Shown: piece after piece, positions 15,308-24,239 of the stretch
Layout of the letters: each line of letters opens with the position of its first letter
Position numbering within the stretch: the stretch's first letter is position 1
DNA from: Labrys sp. WJW
GTDB lineage: Bacteria > Pseudomonadota > Alphaproteobacteria > Rhizobiales > Labraceae
Direction: 5' to 3'
NCBI RefSeq assembly: GCF_001676615.1
Contig: NZ_LYXZ01000047.1
Coordinates: forward strand, 1-51,196
Length of the DNA stretch: 51,196 bases
Made by a program: the position numbers and the translations under genes
The notes under the pieces: generated by a model
What the model saw: only the letters and a program-made list of their open reading frames with translations
Told to the model about the DNA's origin: nothing
The model's database searches: none

Positions 15308-17800
15308 TCAGGTGCCGCGCGGTTTTGCCCGTGTGGTCGGCGGGGCCGCGGCCGGGTCCTCCGGCCAGGGATGGCGGGGATAGCGCCCCTTCATCTCCAC
15401 CCGCACGGCGGCGTAGGAGCCCTTCCAGAAGCCCGGCAAGTCTTTGGTCACCTGCACGGGCCGGTGTGCCGGCGAGAGCAGGTTGATGGTGAGCGGTACG
15501 CGCCCGCCGGCAATGCTGGGATGGCTGGCAAGGCCGAACAATTCCTGCACGCGCACCGAGATGGCAGGCCCGCCCTCCGCCTCGTAGTCGATCGCAAGAT
15601 TCGAGCCGGTCGGTGCCTCAAAAAAGGCCGGTGCTTCGATATCGAGCCTTCTGCGCTCGTGCCAGGGCAGCAAACCCGCAAGGCCATTCTCCAGATGCTC
15701 TGCCGTGATGCCCGAAAGCCCTCGCAGCCCTTCGATAACAGGAGCGAGCCAGGTTTCGGCCGTCTCGGCCAAGGCCCGGTCCGAGAGATCGGGCCAGTCC
15801 GGCGAGCCGCTGGCCCTGAGGAAGGCGATGCGGTCGCGCAACTGGCGCTGGGCCTTGCTCCAGGGCAGGCGGCCGATGCCGGCCTGGGCAAGGCCACGGG
15901 CAAGCATGATGGCGGCATCGGCGTCCAGGGACAGCGGCGCCGTGCCCTCCTGCAGCACCAGCCGGCGATAGCGCCTGACAGCGCGCGCCTTGAGGCTGGC
16001 GCTGGCGGTATCATAGCCGATGCTCACGCTTTCGCTGACGCCCGACAAGGCCGCGATCTCCTCGGCGGCGATCGGAGCCGCCAGCAGGATGCGGCTCGCC
16101 CCGGCGCTGCCGGCGATCTCGGCAATGGCGAGCGTCGGTTCACGAGCCAGGCGGTCATGCGGCTCCAACCGGGCTGCCCGCCCATTTTCCATGGTGAAGC
16201 TGCCGGTCTGCCCGCGCGCCACGGCGATGCGGTCGGGATAGGCCAAAGCGAGAACCGCGCCGGCCCGGGCCGGATCGCCTTCGCCGCCCAGGTTCCTGCT
16301 GCCCTTGCCGCTTCCGGCTTCCTTGCCGGCCGTCCTGGCCCAATTCCCGGCCAGACGGCGCATGTCCTGCGCCCGCCCGCCACGGTCACGCCGAAAGCGC
16401 TCGATGCGTTCGACGAGATCGGTAGCGTCGCCGCCGAGGCCACGCTCCGACAGGATGGCGGCGATCTCGGCGGCCAACATGGCTTCTCCCGTCGGCACCG
16501 CAGCCACGATCATGCGCGCCAGCCGCGGCGGCAGCGCCAGGCTGGAGAGATGGCGCCCCATGTCGGTGAGCCGGCCATCGCCATCCAGCGCCTCGATTGC
16601 CGTCAGCAGCGTCCTCGCTTCCTTGAGCGCCGGCGCAGGCGGCGGATCGAGCCAGGCGAGAGCCAGGGGGTCGCCGACGCCCCAGGCGGCACAATCGAGC
16701 AGCAACGGGCTGAGATCGGCCGCCAGGATCTCCGGCTTGGCAAAAGCCTCGAAGGCGCCGGTGGCCGCCTCCTCCCACAGCCGGTAGCAGGCACCGGGTT
16801 CGGTACGCCCGGCGCGCCCGCGCCGCTGATCGGCGCTCGCGCGCGACACCCTGACGGTTTCGAGCCGGGTCAAGCCGAGATCGGGCTCATAGCGCGGCAC
16901 GCGGGCGAGGCCCGCATCGATGACCACGCGCACGCCCTCGATGGTGAGGCTGGTCTCGGCGATCGAGGTGGCGAGCACCACCTTGCGGCGCCCCTGCGGC
17001 GCCGGAGCTACGGCCCGGTCCTGGTCGCGCGCTTCCATGGCGCCGAACAGCGGCGCGATATCGACACCGTCGCCGAGATTGCGCTCGGCCAGGAGCCGCG
17101 CCGTGCGGGTGATCTCACTCTGGCCAGGCAGGAAGACCAGGACCGAGCCCGTTTCCGCCCGCAGCGCCCGCATCACCGCATCGGCAACCGCCTCATCCAG
17201 CCGCTGGCGCGGATCGCGGCCGAGATAGTGCGTCGCCACCGGAAAGGCGCGGCCGGCGCTCTCGATCACCGGCGCATCGCCCAGCAGCGCGGCAACGCGC
17301 GCACCGTCGATCGTCGCCGACATCGGCAGGATGCGCAGGTCCTCCCGCAGTCCCGCCTGGGCATCGAGCGCGAAGGCAAGCCCCTGGTCGGCATCGAGCG
17401 AGCGTTCGTGGAACTCGTCGAACAGAACGGCTGCCACGCCATCGAGCAAGGGGTCGTCGAGAATCATGCGGGCGAACACGCCCTCGGTCACCACCTCGAT
17501 GCGGGTCCTTGCCGATATGCGCGATTCCAGGCGCACACGCAGGCCCACCGTGGCGCCGACCGGCTCGCCCAGCGTGGCGGCCATGCGGGCTGCGGCGGCA
17601 CGGGCGGCGAGGCGGCGAGGCTCCAGCACGATGATCTTGCCCCCCTTCGTCCAGGCCTCGTCGACGAGGGCCAGGGGCACGCGCGTGGTCTTGCCGGCAC
17701 CGGGCGGCGCAACGAGGACGGCATTGGAACGCACCTGCAGGGCCTGCCTGAGGGCCGGCAGGGCATCGTCGATGGGCAGGGGCTGGTCGAACTCGCGCAT
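15308..17800 (-). CDS. hrpB: ATP-dependent RNA helicase HrpB
   Basis: An 830-residue DEAH/RHA-type helicase, close in length to E. coli HrpB. Walker A is APPGAGKTT (31-39), motif II is DEFH (about 128-131), motif III is MSATID, and motif VI is QRRGRAGRTEPG. The C-terminal HrpB-specific domain contains DRIAVARGQTGSFTMENGRAARL and a tail ending RYPRHPWPEDPAAAPPTTRAK. The family start MREFDQPLPIDDALPALRQAL is used at 17800; 53 further open codons upstream are ignored. Substrate RNA in bacteria is unknown. It is divergent from the O-antigen-ligase-like gene. Confidence 0.95.
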   Translation of the reverse strand: MREFDQPLPIDDALPALRQALQVRSNAVLVAPPGAGKTTRVPLALVDEAWTKGGKIIVLEPRRLAARAAAARMAATLGEPVGATVGLRVRLESRISARTRIEVVTEGVFARMILDDPLLDGVAAVLFDEFHERSLDADQGLAFALDAQAGLREDLRILPMSATIDGARVAALLGDAPVIESAGRAFPVATHYLGRDPRQRLDEAVADAVMRALRAETGSVLVFLPGQSEITRTARLLAERNLGDGVDIAPLFGAMEARDQDRAVAPAPQGRRKVVLATSIAETSLTIEGVRVVIDAGLARVPRYEPDLGLTRLETVRVSRASADQRRGRAGRTEPGACYRLWEEAATGAFEAFAKPEILAADLSPLLLDCAAWGVGDPLALAWLDPPPAPALKEARTLLTAIEALDGDGRLTDMGRHLSSLALPPRLARMIVAAVPTGEAMLAAEIAAILSERGLGGDATDLVERIERFRRDRGGRAQDMRRLAGNWARTAGKEAGSGKGSRNLGGEGDPARAGAVLALAYPDRIAVARGQTGSFTMENGRAARLEPHDRLAREPTLAIAEIAGSAGASRILLAAPIAAEEIAALSGVSESVSIGYDTASASLKARAVRRYRRLVLQEGTAPLSLDADAAIMLARGLAQAGIGRLPWSKAQRQLRDRIAFLRASGSPDWPDLSDRALAETAETWLAPVIEGLRGLSGITAEHLENGLAGLLPWHERRRLDIEAPAFFEAPTGSNLAIDYEAEGGPAISVRVQELFGLASHPSIAGGRVPLTINLLSPAHRPVQVTKDLPGFWKGSYAAVRVEMKGRYPRHPWPEDPAAAPPTTRAKPRGT

Positions 17801-18033
17801 CGCGCCGATGTGACGCATCCAGGAAACAAGTGCAATGGCGGAGCCGGCCTGAAACCTCGGCAGCGGCGCGCCCGCTCCCCAGGTAGGGCATCGCTGATGG
17901 CGGGGGACTACGCCCAATGTGGCATTGCGGCGGGCAGGCCGCGGGACGATTTTAACCATAGTGTGACTTTTTCGTCATCGACGCCTCGCCTGCCTTCGGC
18001 CATAGCTAGCTCTCGACGATTGAGGACGAGGCG

Positions 18034-19233
18034 ATGGAACGGCGCGCCTATGAAGCTCCGCTCGACCCCGCACTCGCGGTGTCGGGCCTCCTGACCCGGC
18101 TGGGCTTGTTCCTGCTGGTGATTTTTGCGCCTTTTTTTGCCATGTTCTCGCGTCATGCCGTGGCAATCATCGTGCCGATCGCCACGGCACTGCTGATCCT
18201 GGCGGCTGCGCTCGACAATCGCCTGCCGACCGCTCTGCGCCGTTTGCAGGGCGCGCTGACCTCGCCCCGCACCCTGGCGCTGCTCGCCTTGCTGGTCTGG
18301 GCCGCCATCAGCATCTGGTGGACGCCCCGCCCTGCCTCGGCCGCGGGCCGGCTGCCGGGGATATTGGGCATCGTGCTCCTGTTCGCCGTGACGATTTCCT
18401 GCCTGAAACCGCGGGTGCGCTTCAGCGACGCCAACCTCATCCCGATCGGCGTCGCCATCGCCAGCGTGACCCTGATCCTCGAATATCTGCCGGGATCGCC
18501 GCTGCAGGGCCTTGGCGAGACCGGTACCGAGGATGCCGAAAGCACGCGCGCGGCCATGCTCATGGTGCTGCTGGCCTGGCCGGCGGTGGGCGCGGTCCTG
18601 GCGCGCGGCCGCAGCTGGCAGGCCCTGCTGATCTGCCTGGTAATGATCCTGGCGCTCTGGCTGGTGCATGATCTGGTGATCTTCGCCGCCTTCATTGCCG
18701 GCATCGTGGTGATGACCCTCGCCCTCTGGCGCCGGCGGGCCGCCGCCCTGGCCGTGGCTATCTCGGCTCTGGTTCTTTTGGTGCTTGCCCCGCTGGCGGG
18801 CTGGATGATGGCGCGATGGGGCGGCTTCCTGCTGCCGGCCGAGGGCGATCACCTGGTAGCCCTTTGGCGCGACGTGACCTACGCCCTCCCCAATCATCTC
18901 TTAGCCGGCTTCGGATATGATTCGAGTTCTTCGCTGACCCGCGGTGTCGGTGGCCAGCTCCTGGCCTCGCCCCACAATGCCGCGTTGCAGATCTGGCTGG
19001 AACTTGGGCTCGTCGGCGTAGCGCTGGCGGCGCTCGCCCTCTGGATGACGCTGATGGGCATGAACCGCGACGACGATCGTTCGGCCCCTGCCGCCCTCGC
19101 CGTCTCGGCCTCCGCTTTGGTGATGATGTTCGCGGGCCTCGCTGCCTGGCAGCCCTGGTGGCTGATGGCGCTGGGCCTCACCAGCGTCTCGCTCGCCTTC
19201 CTGGCCCGGCTGGGTGCGCGCCGGCGCGACTGA
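18034..19233 (+). CDS. O-antigen ligase/polymerase-like membrane protein
   Basis: A 399-residue protein with about ten hydrophobic segments. Between two late helices lies a periplasmic loop with PNHLLAGFGYDSSSSLTR, followed by SPHNAALQIWLELGLVG. This His-Asn...Leu-Glu-Gly pattern is typical of the Wzy_C/WaaL family, which joins polysaccharide to lipid A core or polymerises O-units. No other polysaccharide gene is nearby, so the glycan is unknown. Function is assigned from topology and this one motif. Confidence 0.75.
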   Translation: MERRAYEAPLDPALAVSGLLTRLGLFLLVIFAPFFAMFSRHAVAIIVPIATALLILAAALDNRLPTALRRLQGALTSPRTLALLALLVWAAISIWWTPRPASAAGRLPGILGIVLLFAVTISCLKPRVRFSDANLIPIGVAIASVTLILEYLPGSPLQGLGETGTEDAESTRAAMLMVLLAWPAVGAVLARGRSWQALLICLVMILALWLVHDLVIFAAFIAGIVVMTLALWRRRAAALAVAISALVLLVLAPLAGWMMARWGGFLLPAEGDHLVALWRDVTYALPNHLLAGFGYDSSSSLTRGVGGQLLASPHNAALQIWLELGLVGVALAALALWMTLMGMNRDDDRSAPAALAVSASALVMMFAGLAAWQPWWLMALGLTSVSLAFLARLGARRRD

Positions 19234-19242
19234 GAGGGGGGC

Positions 19243-19401
19243 ACCCCTCATCCCTCTGCCGGGACCTTCTCCCGCAAGGGGAGAAGGAACTCAAATCGGA
19301 TATATCGCATTCCATGCAAACCTTATCCGAGGCATCGGAGCCAGCCGAGTGAGATCCCTTCTCCCCTTGCGGGAGAAGGTGGCGGCAGCCGGATGAGGGG
19401 T
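19243..19401. repeat. CCCTCATCC...GGATGAGGG inverted element, copy 1
   Basis: The ends ACCCCTCATCC and GGATGAGGGGT are inverted. Inside lie inverted CTTCTCCCGCAAGGGGAGAAG and CTTCTCCCCTTGCGGGAGAAG blocks around a unique core. It fills the gap between the convergent membrane-protein and aminotransferase genes. A close copy lies at 24240-24397. Confidence 0.75.
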
Positions 19402-19418
19402 GAACCTCGCCGCTTCAA

Positions 19419-20573
19419 TCACCCGCGCCGCGCCACGCCCTTCAGATTGGCGAGCGCGGCCGCCAGGGTCGCGTCGCGCTTGGCAAAGCAGAAACGCACC
19501 ACCGTAGTAACGGCATCCTCGGCATAGAAGGCCGAGACCGGAATGGCGGCGACCTTGTGCTCGACGACCAGGCGCTGGCAGAAGCTGACATCGTCTTCCC
19601 CGATGCCGCTGGCGGGCAGGTCGATATTGAGGAAATAGCTCGCCTCGCTCGGCAGGATGGCGAAGCCGAGTTCGGCCAGCCCGGCCGCGAAAAGGTCGCG
19701 GGAACGCTGCAGTTCCGCTCGCATGCCGATGAAGTAGCCCTCTTCCTTGCCAAGGCCATAGGCAACGGCGGCCTGCAGATTGGGCGGCGTGGTGAAGGTG
19801 AAGAACTGGTGCGCCTTGGCGATCACCTTGAGGATCGGCGCGGCGGCCATGACGAAGCCGACTTTCCAGCCGGTGAGCGAGAAGATCTTGCCGGCCGAGC
19901 CGATCTTCACCGTGCGCTCGCGCATGCCCGGAAAATTGATCAGCGGCCGGTGGACGCGGCCGTCGAACATCACATGTTCCCAGACCTCGTCGCAGACGGC
20001 GATGGCATTGTAATGGACGCAATATTCTGCCAGCAGGGCCAGATCCTCGTCGCGGAAGGCAATGGCGGCCGGATTGAGCGGGTTGTTGAACAGAACCACC
20101 TTGGTGCGCGCGGAAAAAGCCGCGTCGAGCGCCTCGCGCGTCAGACGCCAATGCGGGGGCTGCAGCGTGACGAAGCGCGGCACCCCGCCCGCCCGGCGCA
20201 CCAGCGGCAGATAGGCATCGTACATCGGCTGGAACAGCACCACCTCGTCGCCCGGCTCGATCAGCGCCATCAGCGCATCGGCGATCGCCTCGGTGGCACC
20301 GGAGGTGACCATCACCTCGCTGTCGGGATCGAGCGCCACGTCCTGGAAGCGGGCATAGTGCTCGGCGACGGCGCGGCGCAGTTCGGGCAGGCCGAGCATG
20401 GGCGGATACTGGTTCCAGCCCGTCATCACGGCTTCCGCCGCCTTCTCGCGCACATCGAGGGGGCCGGCATCATCCGGAAAACCCTGGCCGAGATTGACGG
20501 CGTCATGCTCGCGGGCAAGCCGCGACATGGTCTCGAAGATGGTGGTGGGAAGACCGGCGAAGATGCTGTTCAT
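19419..20573 (-). CDS. Class I/II pyridoxal-phosphate aminotransferase
   Basis: A 384-residue fold-type I aminotransferase. The PLP lysine is in GSAGKIFSLTGWKVGFV. NNPLNPAAI binds the cofactor ring region, AVCDEVWEHVMFDG carries the Asp/Tyr region, and VVRFCFAKRD carries the C-terminal substrate-carboxylate Arg. NLGQGFPDDAGP near the N-terminus resembles YbdL (methionine aminotransferase) and kynurenine-oxoglutarate transaminases. The exact amino donor is not determined. The GGFP-type N-terminus argues against aspartate aminotransferase. It is divergent from hslV across two repeat elements. Confidence 0.9.
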   Translation of the reverse strand: MNSIFAGLPTTIFETMSRLAREHDAVNLGQGFPDDAGPLDVREKAAEAVMTGWNQYPPMLGLPELRRAVAEHYARFQDVALDPDSEVMVTSGATEAIADALMALIEPGDEVVLFQPMYDAYLPLVRRAGGVPRFVTLQPPHWRLTREALDAAFSARTKVVLFNNPLNPAAIAFRDEDLALLAEYCVHYNAIAVCDEVWEHVMFDGRVHRPLINFPGMRERTVKIGSAGKIFSLTGWKVGFVMAAAPILKVIAKAHQFFTFTTPPNLQAAVAYGLGKEEGYFIGMRAELQRSRDLFAAGLAELGFAILPSEASYFLNIDLPASGIGEDDVSFCQRLVVEHKVAAIPVSAFYAEDAVTTVVRFCFAKRDATLAAALANLKGVARRG

Positions 20574-20616
20574 ACACGATCGATAGACGAGTTGGGCAGA
20601 GGGATAAAGAGACCTC

Positions 20617-20706
20617 TAGGGCGTGTCGTCATTATGGTTTTGACCTCGCTGCCTTCGACGGCAGGGCGCTCGCGTCGAGCCCGAACCACAGTTGACGACA
20701 CACCCT
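20617..20706. mobile_element. Short MITE-like element related to the 44892-45161 MITE
   Basis: The left end TAGGGCGTGTCGTCATTATG matches the terminal repeat of the 270-bp MITE with few changes. The right end, with GTTGACGACACACCCT, is its imperfect inverse. The total is about 90 bases and it has no coding capacity. It lies just left of dispersed two-hairpin copy B, in front of hslV. Confidence 0.6.
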
Positions 20707-20760
20707 GACCTCTCCACCCTTTGCCTTTTGCGTGCGACCTCCTAGATAGAGGGCATGTCC

Positions 20761-20864
20761 AGAGCAAAAGCGCGTCCAAACCTGAACGCTTGTTTGCTCT
20801 AGCTCTGTGGTTCGACGCGTCTTTGCGATTCTTGGCGATTATGCCAAATCGCAAAACGCTTTAG
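20761..20864 (+). repeat. Dispersed two-hairpin element, copy B
   Basis: Hairpin 1 is AGAGCAAAAGCG...CGCTTGTTTGCTCT (20761-20800). A linker GGTTCGACGCG follows. Hairpin 2 is TTTGCGATTCTTGGC...GCCAAATCGCAAA, and the element ends AACGCTTTAG. It stops 10 bases before the hslV start codon, so the hslV promoter lies inside or upstream of it. Confidence 0.8.
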
Positions 20865-20874
20865 TGAGGTTCAC

Positions 20875-21450
20875 ATGACGTTCAACCTTTCCGCCGGCCC
20901 CGACAGCGGCCCCCGCTCGCCCTTCCACGCCACCACCATCCTGATGGTCCGCAAGGGCGGGCGCGTGGTCATCGGTGGCGACGGGCAGGTCAGCCTCGGC
21001 CAGACCGTGATCAAGGGCAATGCCCGCAAGGTCCGCCGGCTCGGCAAGGGCGACGTCATCGCCGGCTTTGCCGGCGCTACGGCCGATGCCTTCACCCTGT
21101 TCGAGCGGCTGGAAGCCAAGCTCGAGCAATATCCCACCCAGCTGACGCGGGCCTGCGTCGAACTCGCCAAGGACTGGCGCACCGACCGCTATCTGCGCCG
21201 GCTGGAAGCGATGATGCTGGTGGCCGACAAGTCGGCCGGGCTGGTGCTCACCGGGACCGGCGACGTGCTGGAACCCGAAGGCGGCGTGATGGCGATCGGC
21301 TCGGGTGGCAATTATGCCCTGGCCGCCGCAAGGGCGCTGGTCGACACCGACTATGATGCCGAGGCGATCGTCAAGAAGGCGATGAACATCGCAGCGGATA
21401 TCTGCGTCTATACCAACCATAATCTGGTGATCGAAAGCATCGATCTCTGA
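20875..21450 (+). CDS. hslV: ATP-dependent protease peptidase subunit HslV
   Basis: A 191-residue proteasome-like peptidase that forms the core of the HslVU (ClpQY) heat-shock protease. The N-terminus has a 19-residue leader; autoprocessing would expose Thr20 in FHATTILMVRKGG as the nucleophile. GGDGQVSLGQTVIKGNARKVRRL, FAGATADAFTLFERLEAKLE and the C-terminal region IAADICVYTNHNLVIESI are family-specific. GTGAGG before 20875 is a ribosome-binding site. Its partner hslU is 5.9 kb away, although the two are adjacent in most rhizobia. Confidence 0.96.
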   Translation: MTFNLSAGPDSGPRSPFHATTILMVRKGGRVVIGGDGQVSLGQTVIKGNARKVRRLGKGDVIAGFAGATADAFTLFERLEAKLEQYPTQLTRACVELAKDWRTDRYLRRLEAMMLVADKSAGLVLTGTGDVLEPEGGVMAIGSGGNYALAAARALVDTDYDAEAIVKKAMNIAADICVYTNHNLVIESIDL

Positions 21451-21491
21451 TAAGAGGGCGAGAGTCACCTCAGGCAGAAAGCCGCCCGCGC

Positions 21492-21884
21492 ATGCTCTCC
21501 TTCCGGATCAGCCTTCCCATCGTCTTCGCCGCCATCGCCCTCGCGGGCTGCGCGGCGGAGAAGCAGCCCGACTTCCCCACCACCAATCCGCTCGAAAAGG
21601 CCTGCCAGGCCGAGGGGGTGAAAGCGGGCACGGCGATGACGGACTGCATGCGGCGCAAGGCCTCCCAGGGCATTGCCGGCGACACTTGCAGCCGCAGGGG
21701 CGTCAGGCCCGGCTCGCCGCAGCGCGAGCGCTGCGTCAAGCTCGAGGCCGAATACAGCCAGGCGAGTTCGGAATGCCAGGCCCAGGGCCTGGGCACTTTC
21801 GGCCCCGAAGAGGTCGCCAAGTTCAAGGCCTGCATCAGCGGCAAGGCGCCGGAAGCGGCTGCCTACAAATTCGCCCAGGACTAG
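21492..21884 (+). CDS. Small cysteine-containing lipoprotein, function unknown
   Basis: A 130-residue exported protein. The signal peptide MLSFRISLPIVFAAIALAGC ends in the lipobox LAGC, with Cys20 as the lipidated residue and Ala at +2. The mature part has six further cysteines, in patterns such as ACQ, DCM, DTCSRRG, ERCVK, ECQ and ACIS, which suggest disulfide bonds in the periplasm. No family is recognised. It follows hslV by 41 bases on the same strand and may be co-transcribed. The stop codon is shared with the first bases of repeat copy C. Confidence 0.72.
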   Translation: MLSFRISLPIVFAAIALAGCAAEKQPDFPTTNPLEKACQAEGVKAGTAMTDCMRRKASQGIAGDTCSRRGVRPGSPQRERCVKLEAEYSQASSECQAQGLGTFGPEEVAKFKACISGKAPEAAAYKFAQD

Positions 21885-21981
21885 AGCAAAGCGCGTTTAG
21901 ACGGAAACGCAGTTTTGCTCTCGCTCTTTGGTTCGACGCGTCTTTGCGATTCGAGATGATTCCGTCTAATCGCAAAACGCT
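21883..21981 (+). repeat. Dispersed two-hairpin element, copy C
   Basis: Hairpin 1 is AGAGCAAAGCGCGTTT...AACGCAGTTTTGCTCT (21883-21921). Hairpin 2 is TTTGCGATT (21943-21951) with AATCGCAAA (21968-21976), and the loop is unlike those of the other copies. The 5' end overlaps the stop codon of the lipoprotein gene, and its 3' end points to the small membrane-protein gene. Confidence 0.8.
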
Positions 21982-22019
21982 CAAATAGCGGAGAATCCCG
22001 GTCCTGAACCGGAGGCGGC

Positions 22020-22283
22020 ATGAAGGGCAGATTCAATCTCAGCGCCTATGACAGCGCGACGCAATTGCTGATGCATCTGGTCGTGCTGCTGGCATGCCTC
22101 GTCGCCAGCGCGCTGATCTGCTTCGGCCTCGTCGCGGTGAGCGCGCCCTTCGTGCTGCTGCAATGGATCGGCTTCTTCACCCTCGCCAAGTTCGTCTATT
22201 TCGTCGTTGCCTATGTGCTGTTCGGCGGATCTTTCATCGACCCGCTCGAACAGATGTATGAGGAGCGGCGCAACCGGCGCTGA
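22020..22283 (+). CDS. Small two-helix membrane protein, function unknown
   Basis: An 87-residue protein with two hydrophobic segments, about residues 14-37 (LLMHLVVLLACLVASALICF) and 43-67 (FVLLQWIGFFTLAKFVYFVV), and a charged C-terminal tail EQMYEERRNRR. GGAGG lies 4 bases before the ATG. No family is recognised. It is convergent with the ABC permease gene. Confidence 0.7.
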   Translation: MKGRFNLSAYDSATQLLMHLVVLLACLVASALICFGLVAVSAPFVLLQWIGFFTLAKFVYFVVAYVLFGGSFIDPLEQMYEERRNRR

Positions 22284-22333
22284 CACCAAACTTCCCTGAA
22301 CCGCAGGCAAGGCGTCAGCGGTTCGGAGAACAA

Positions 22334-22350
22334 CCGGGCCATTGGCCCGG
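22334..22350. terminator. GC-rich palindrome between convergent genes
   Basis: CCGGGCCA-T-TGGCCCGG is a perfect 17-base palindrome. A weaker GAACCGC/GCGGTTC hairpin precedes it. It sits between the small membrane protein and the 3' end of the sugar permease gene, so it may terminate both; there is no T-run. Confidence 0.45.
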
Positions 22351-22355
22351 AACTC

Positions 22356-23249
22356 CTACTCCTTCACCGCACCCGTCATCGACGACACGTAATAGTCGAC
22401 GAAGAAGGAATAGAGGATCACCACCGGCAGGGAGCCGAACAGCGCCCCGGCCATGAGGGATCCCCATTCGAAGATGTCGCCGCGCACCAGTTCGGTCAGC
22501 ACCCCCACAGGCACGGTCTTGTTCTCGGACGACTGGATGAAGGTCAGCGCGTAGATGAACTCGTTCCACGACAAAGTGAAGGCGAAGATGCCGGCCGAGA
22601 TCAGGCCCGGCACCGCCAGCGGCAGGATGACCCTGACCAGGATCTGCCAGCGCGAGGCCCCATCCACCAGCGCGCTTTCCTCCAGCTCATAGGGAATCGA
22701 GCGGAAATAGCCCATCAGCAGCCAGGTGCAGAAGGGGATCAGGAAGGTCGGATAGGTGACGATCAGAGCGAGCTTGGTGTCGTAGATGCCGAGCTTGAAG
22801 ACGATGAAGGCGAGCGGAATGAACAGGATCGAGGGCGGCACCAGATAGGCCAGGAAGATCAGGAGGCCGACGATCCGCGATCCCCTGAAGCGGATGCGCT
22901 CGATCGCATAGGCGGCGAGGACGGAAGCGACAAGCGCCAGCGCCGTCGCGCCCACCGAGACATAGATCGTGTTGAGCAGCCAGCCTGGATAGGACGTTTC
23001 GAACAGGAGATAGCGGATATGTTCGAGGGTGGGACCCACCACCCAGAACGGGCTGTAATTGGCATAGTCGGTCAGCTGGTCGTTGGGCTTCACCGTGGTG
23101 ATCGCCATCCAGTAGAACGGGAACAGCAGCACGATGACGAAGACCAGCAGCGGCAGGTAGACGGTCACCACCCGCCGGGGCAGGCTGGAGAGATAGCCCA
23201 TGCCCTCGACGTGGTCGGCGAGCGGGGCGGTAGCTTGGTTCGAGCTCAT
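22356..23249 (-). CDS. Sugar ABC transporter permease (MalG-type)
   Basis: A 297-residue permease with about six membrane segments and the cytoplasmic EAA loop ELEESALVDGASRWQILVRVILPLAVPGL, which docks on the ATPase. CGGAGG stands 7 bases before the ATG at 23249; an ATG two codons earlier is possible but too close to that site. It is the last gene of a four-gene CUT1 importer operon, six codons or fewer behind the partner permease. Confidence 0.9.
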   Translation of the reverse strand: MSSNQATAPLADHVEGMGYLSSLPRRVVTVYLPLLVFVIVLLFPFYWMAITTVKPNDQLTDYANYSPFWVVGPTLEHIRYLLFETSYPGWLLNTIYVSVGATALALVASVLAAYAIERIRFRGSRIVGLLIFLAYLVPPSILFIPLAFIVFKLGIYDTKLALIVTYPTFLIPFCTWLLMGYFRSIPYELEESALVDGASRWQILVRVILPLAVPGLISAGIFAFTLSWNEFIYALTFIQSSENKTVPVGVLTELVRGDIFEWGSLMAGALFGSLPVVILYSFFVDYYVSSMTGAVKE

Positions 23250-23262
23250 CGTCATGCCTCCG

Positions 23263-24201
23263 CTATTCCCCGCCGCCCTGCTGCCAGCGCCGGCGTTGCA
23301 GGCCGAAGAAGCTGAACAGGATCGCCGCCAGCAGGAAGGGCACCATGGCCACGGCAATGGCCGCGCCTTCGCCGAGCTGGCCGCCGGGAATGCCGCGCTG
23401 GAAGGAAAGCGTCGCCATCAGATGGGTGGCGTTCACCGGTCCGCCCTTGGTCAGCACATAGATGAGCTGGAAATCGGTGAAGGTGAACAGCACCGAGAAG
23501 GTCATCACCACCGCGATGATCGGCGTCAGCAGCGGCAGCGTGACATGGCGGAAGCGCTGCCAGCTGGTGGCGCCATCGAGCGAGGCCGCTTCCTGCAGCG
23601 AAGGAGAAATGGTTTGCAGGCCGGCCAGCAGCGAGATGGCGACGAAGGGAATGCCGCGCCAGACATTGGCGACGATCACCGAGATGCGGGCATTGATGGG
23701 ATCGCCGAGGAAATTGATCGGCTGCTGGATCAGGCCGAGCTGCATCAACGACCAGGAAATGATCGAAAACTGCGAATCGTAGATCCACCAGAAGGCCAGC
23801 GCCGACAGCACGGTGGGTACGACCCAGGGCAGCAGCACGATCGCCCGGAACAGTGACTTGAAAGGCAGATGCTGGTTGAGCAGCAGAGCGAGCCAGAGGC
23901 CGAGGCCGAATTTCAGGGCCGAGGCGACGACCGTGTAGACGATGGTGTTGAACACCGACAGCCAGAACACCGAATCGGCCCAGAGGAACTCGTAGTTCTC
24001 CAGACCGATGAAAATGCCCTCGCGCCCGATCTTGGTATCGGTGAAGCCGAGCCAGACGCCCAGGCCCAGTGGGTAGGCCAGCAGGCAGATCAGGAACACC
24101 GCGGCCGGCAGCATGAAGAGCGTGCCAAGCATGCCCTTGCTCTGCGCCAGCCTGGCGAAGGCGGAAGGTCGCGGCCGTGGTCTCGATGTCGCGATGCTCA
24201 T
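23263..24201 (-). CDS. Sugar ABC transporter permease (MalF-type)
   Basis: A 312-residue permease with six predicted membrane helices. Its EAA loop is PSLQEAASLDGATSWQRFRHVTLPLLTPI. It forms the membrane channel together with the MalG-type permease encoded directly downstream. The substrate cannot be read from sequence. It is separated from the binding-protein gene upstream by an intergenic repeat. Confidence 0.9.
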   Translation of the reverse strand: MSIATSRPRPRPSAFARLAQSKGMLGTLFMLPAAVFLICLLAYPLGLGVWLGFTDTKIGREGIFIGLENYEFLWADSVFWLSVFNTIVYTVVASALKFGLGLWLALLLNQHLPFKSLFRAIVLLPWVVPTVLSALAFWWIYDSQFSIISWSLMQLGLIQQPINFLGDPINARISVIVANVWRGIPFVAISLLAGLQTISPSLQEAASLDGATSWQRFRHVTLPLLTPIIAVVMTFSVLFTFTDFQLIYVLTKGGPVNATHLMATLSFQRGIPGGQLGEGAAIAVAMVPFLLAAILFSFFGLQRRRWQQGGGE

Positions 24202-24239
24202 GAGGTGCCTTGGTGGGAGGGAAGGAGGAAGGAGGCTTT

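Noticed and set aside
15371..18094. 907-codon plus-strand frame opposite hrpB
   Set aside because: Shadow of hrpB, whose helicase motifs are all intact.
20719..20747. Possible heat-shock promoter (CTTTGCC...CCTCCTAGAT) for hslV
   Set aside because: The -35 part does not match the CTTG consensus and two repeat elements lie between it and the gene.
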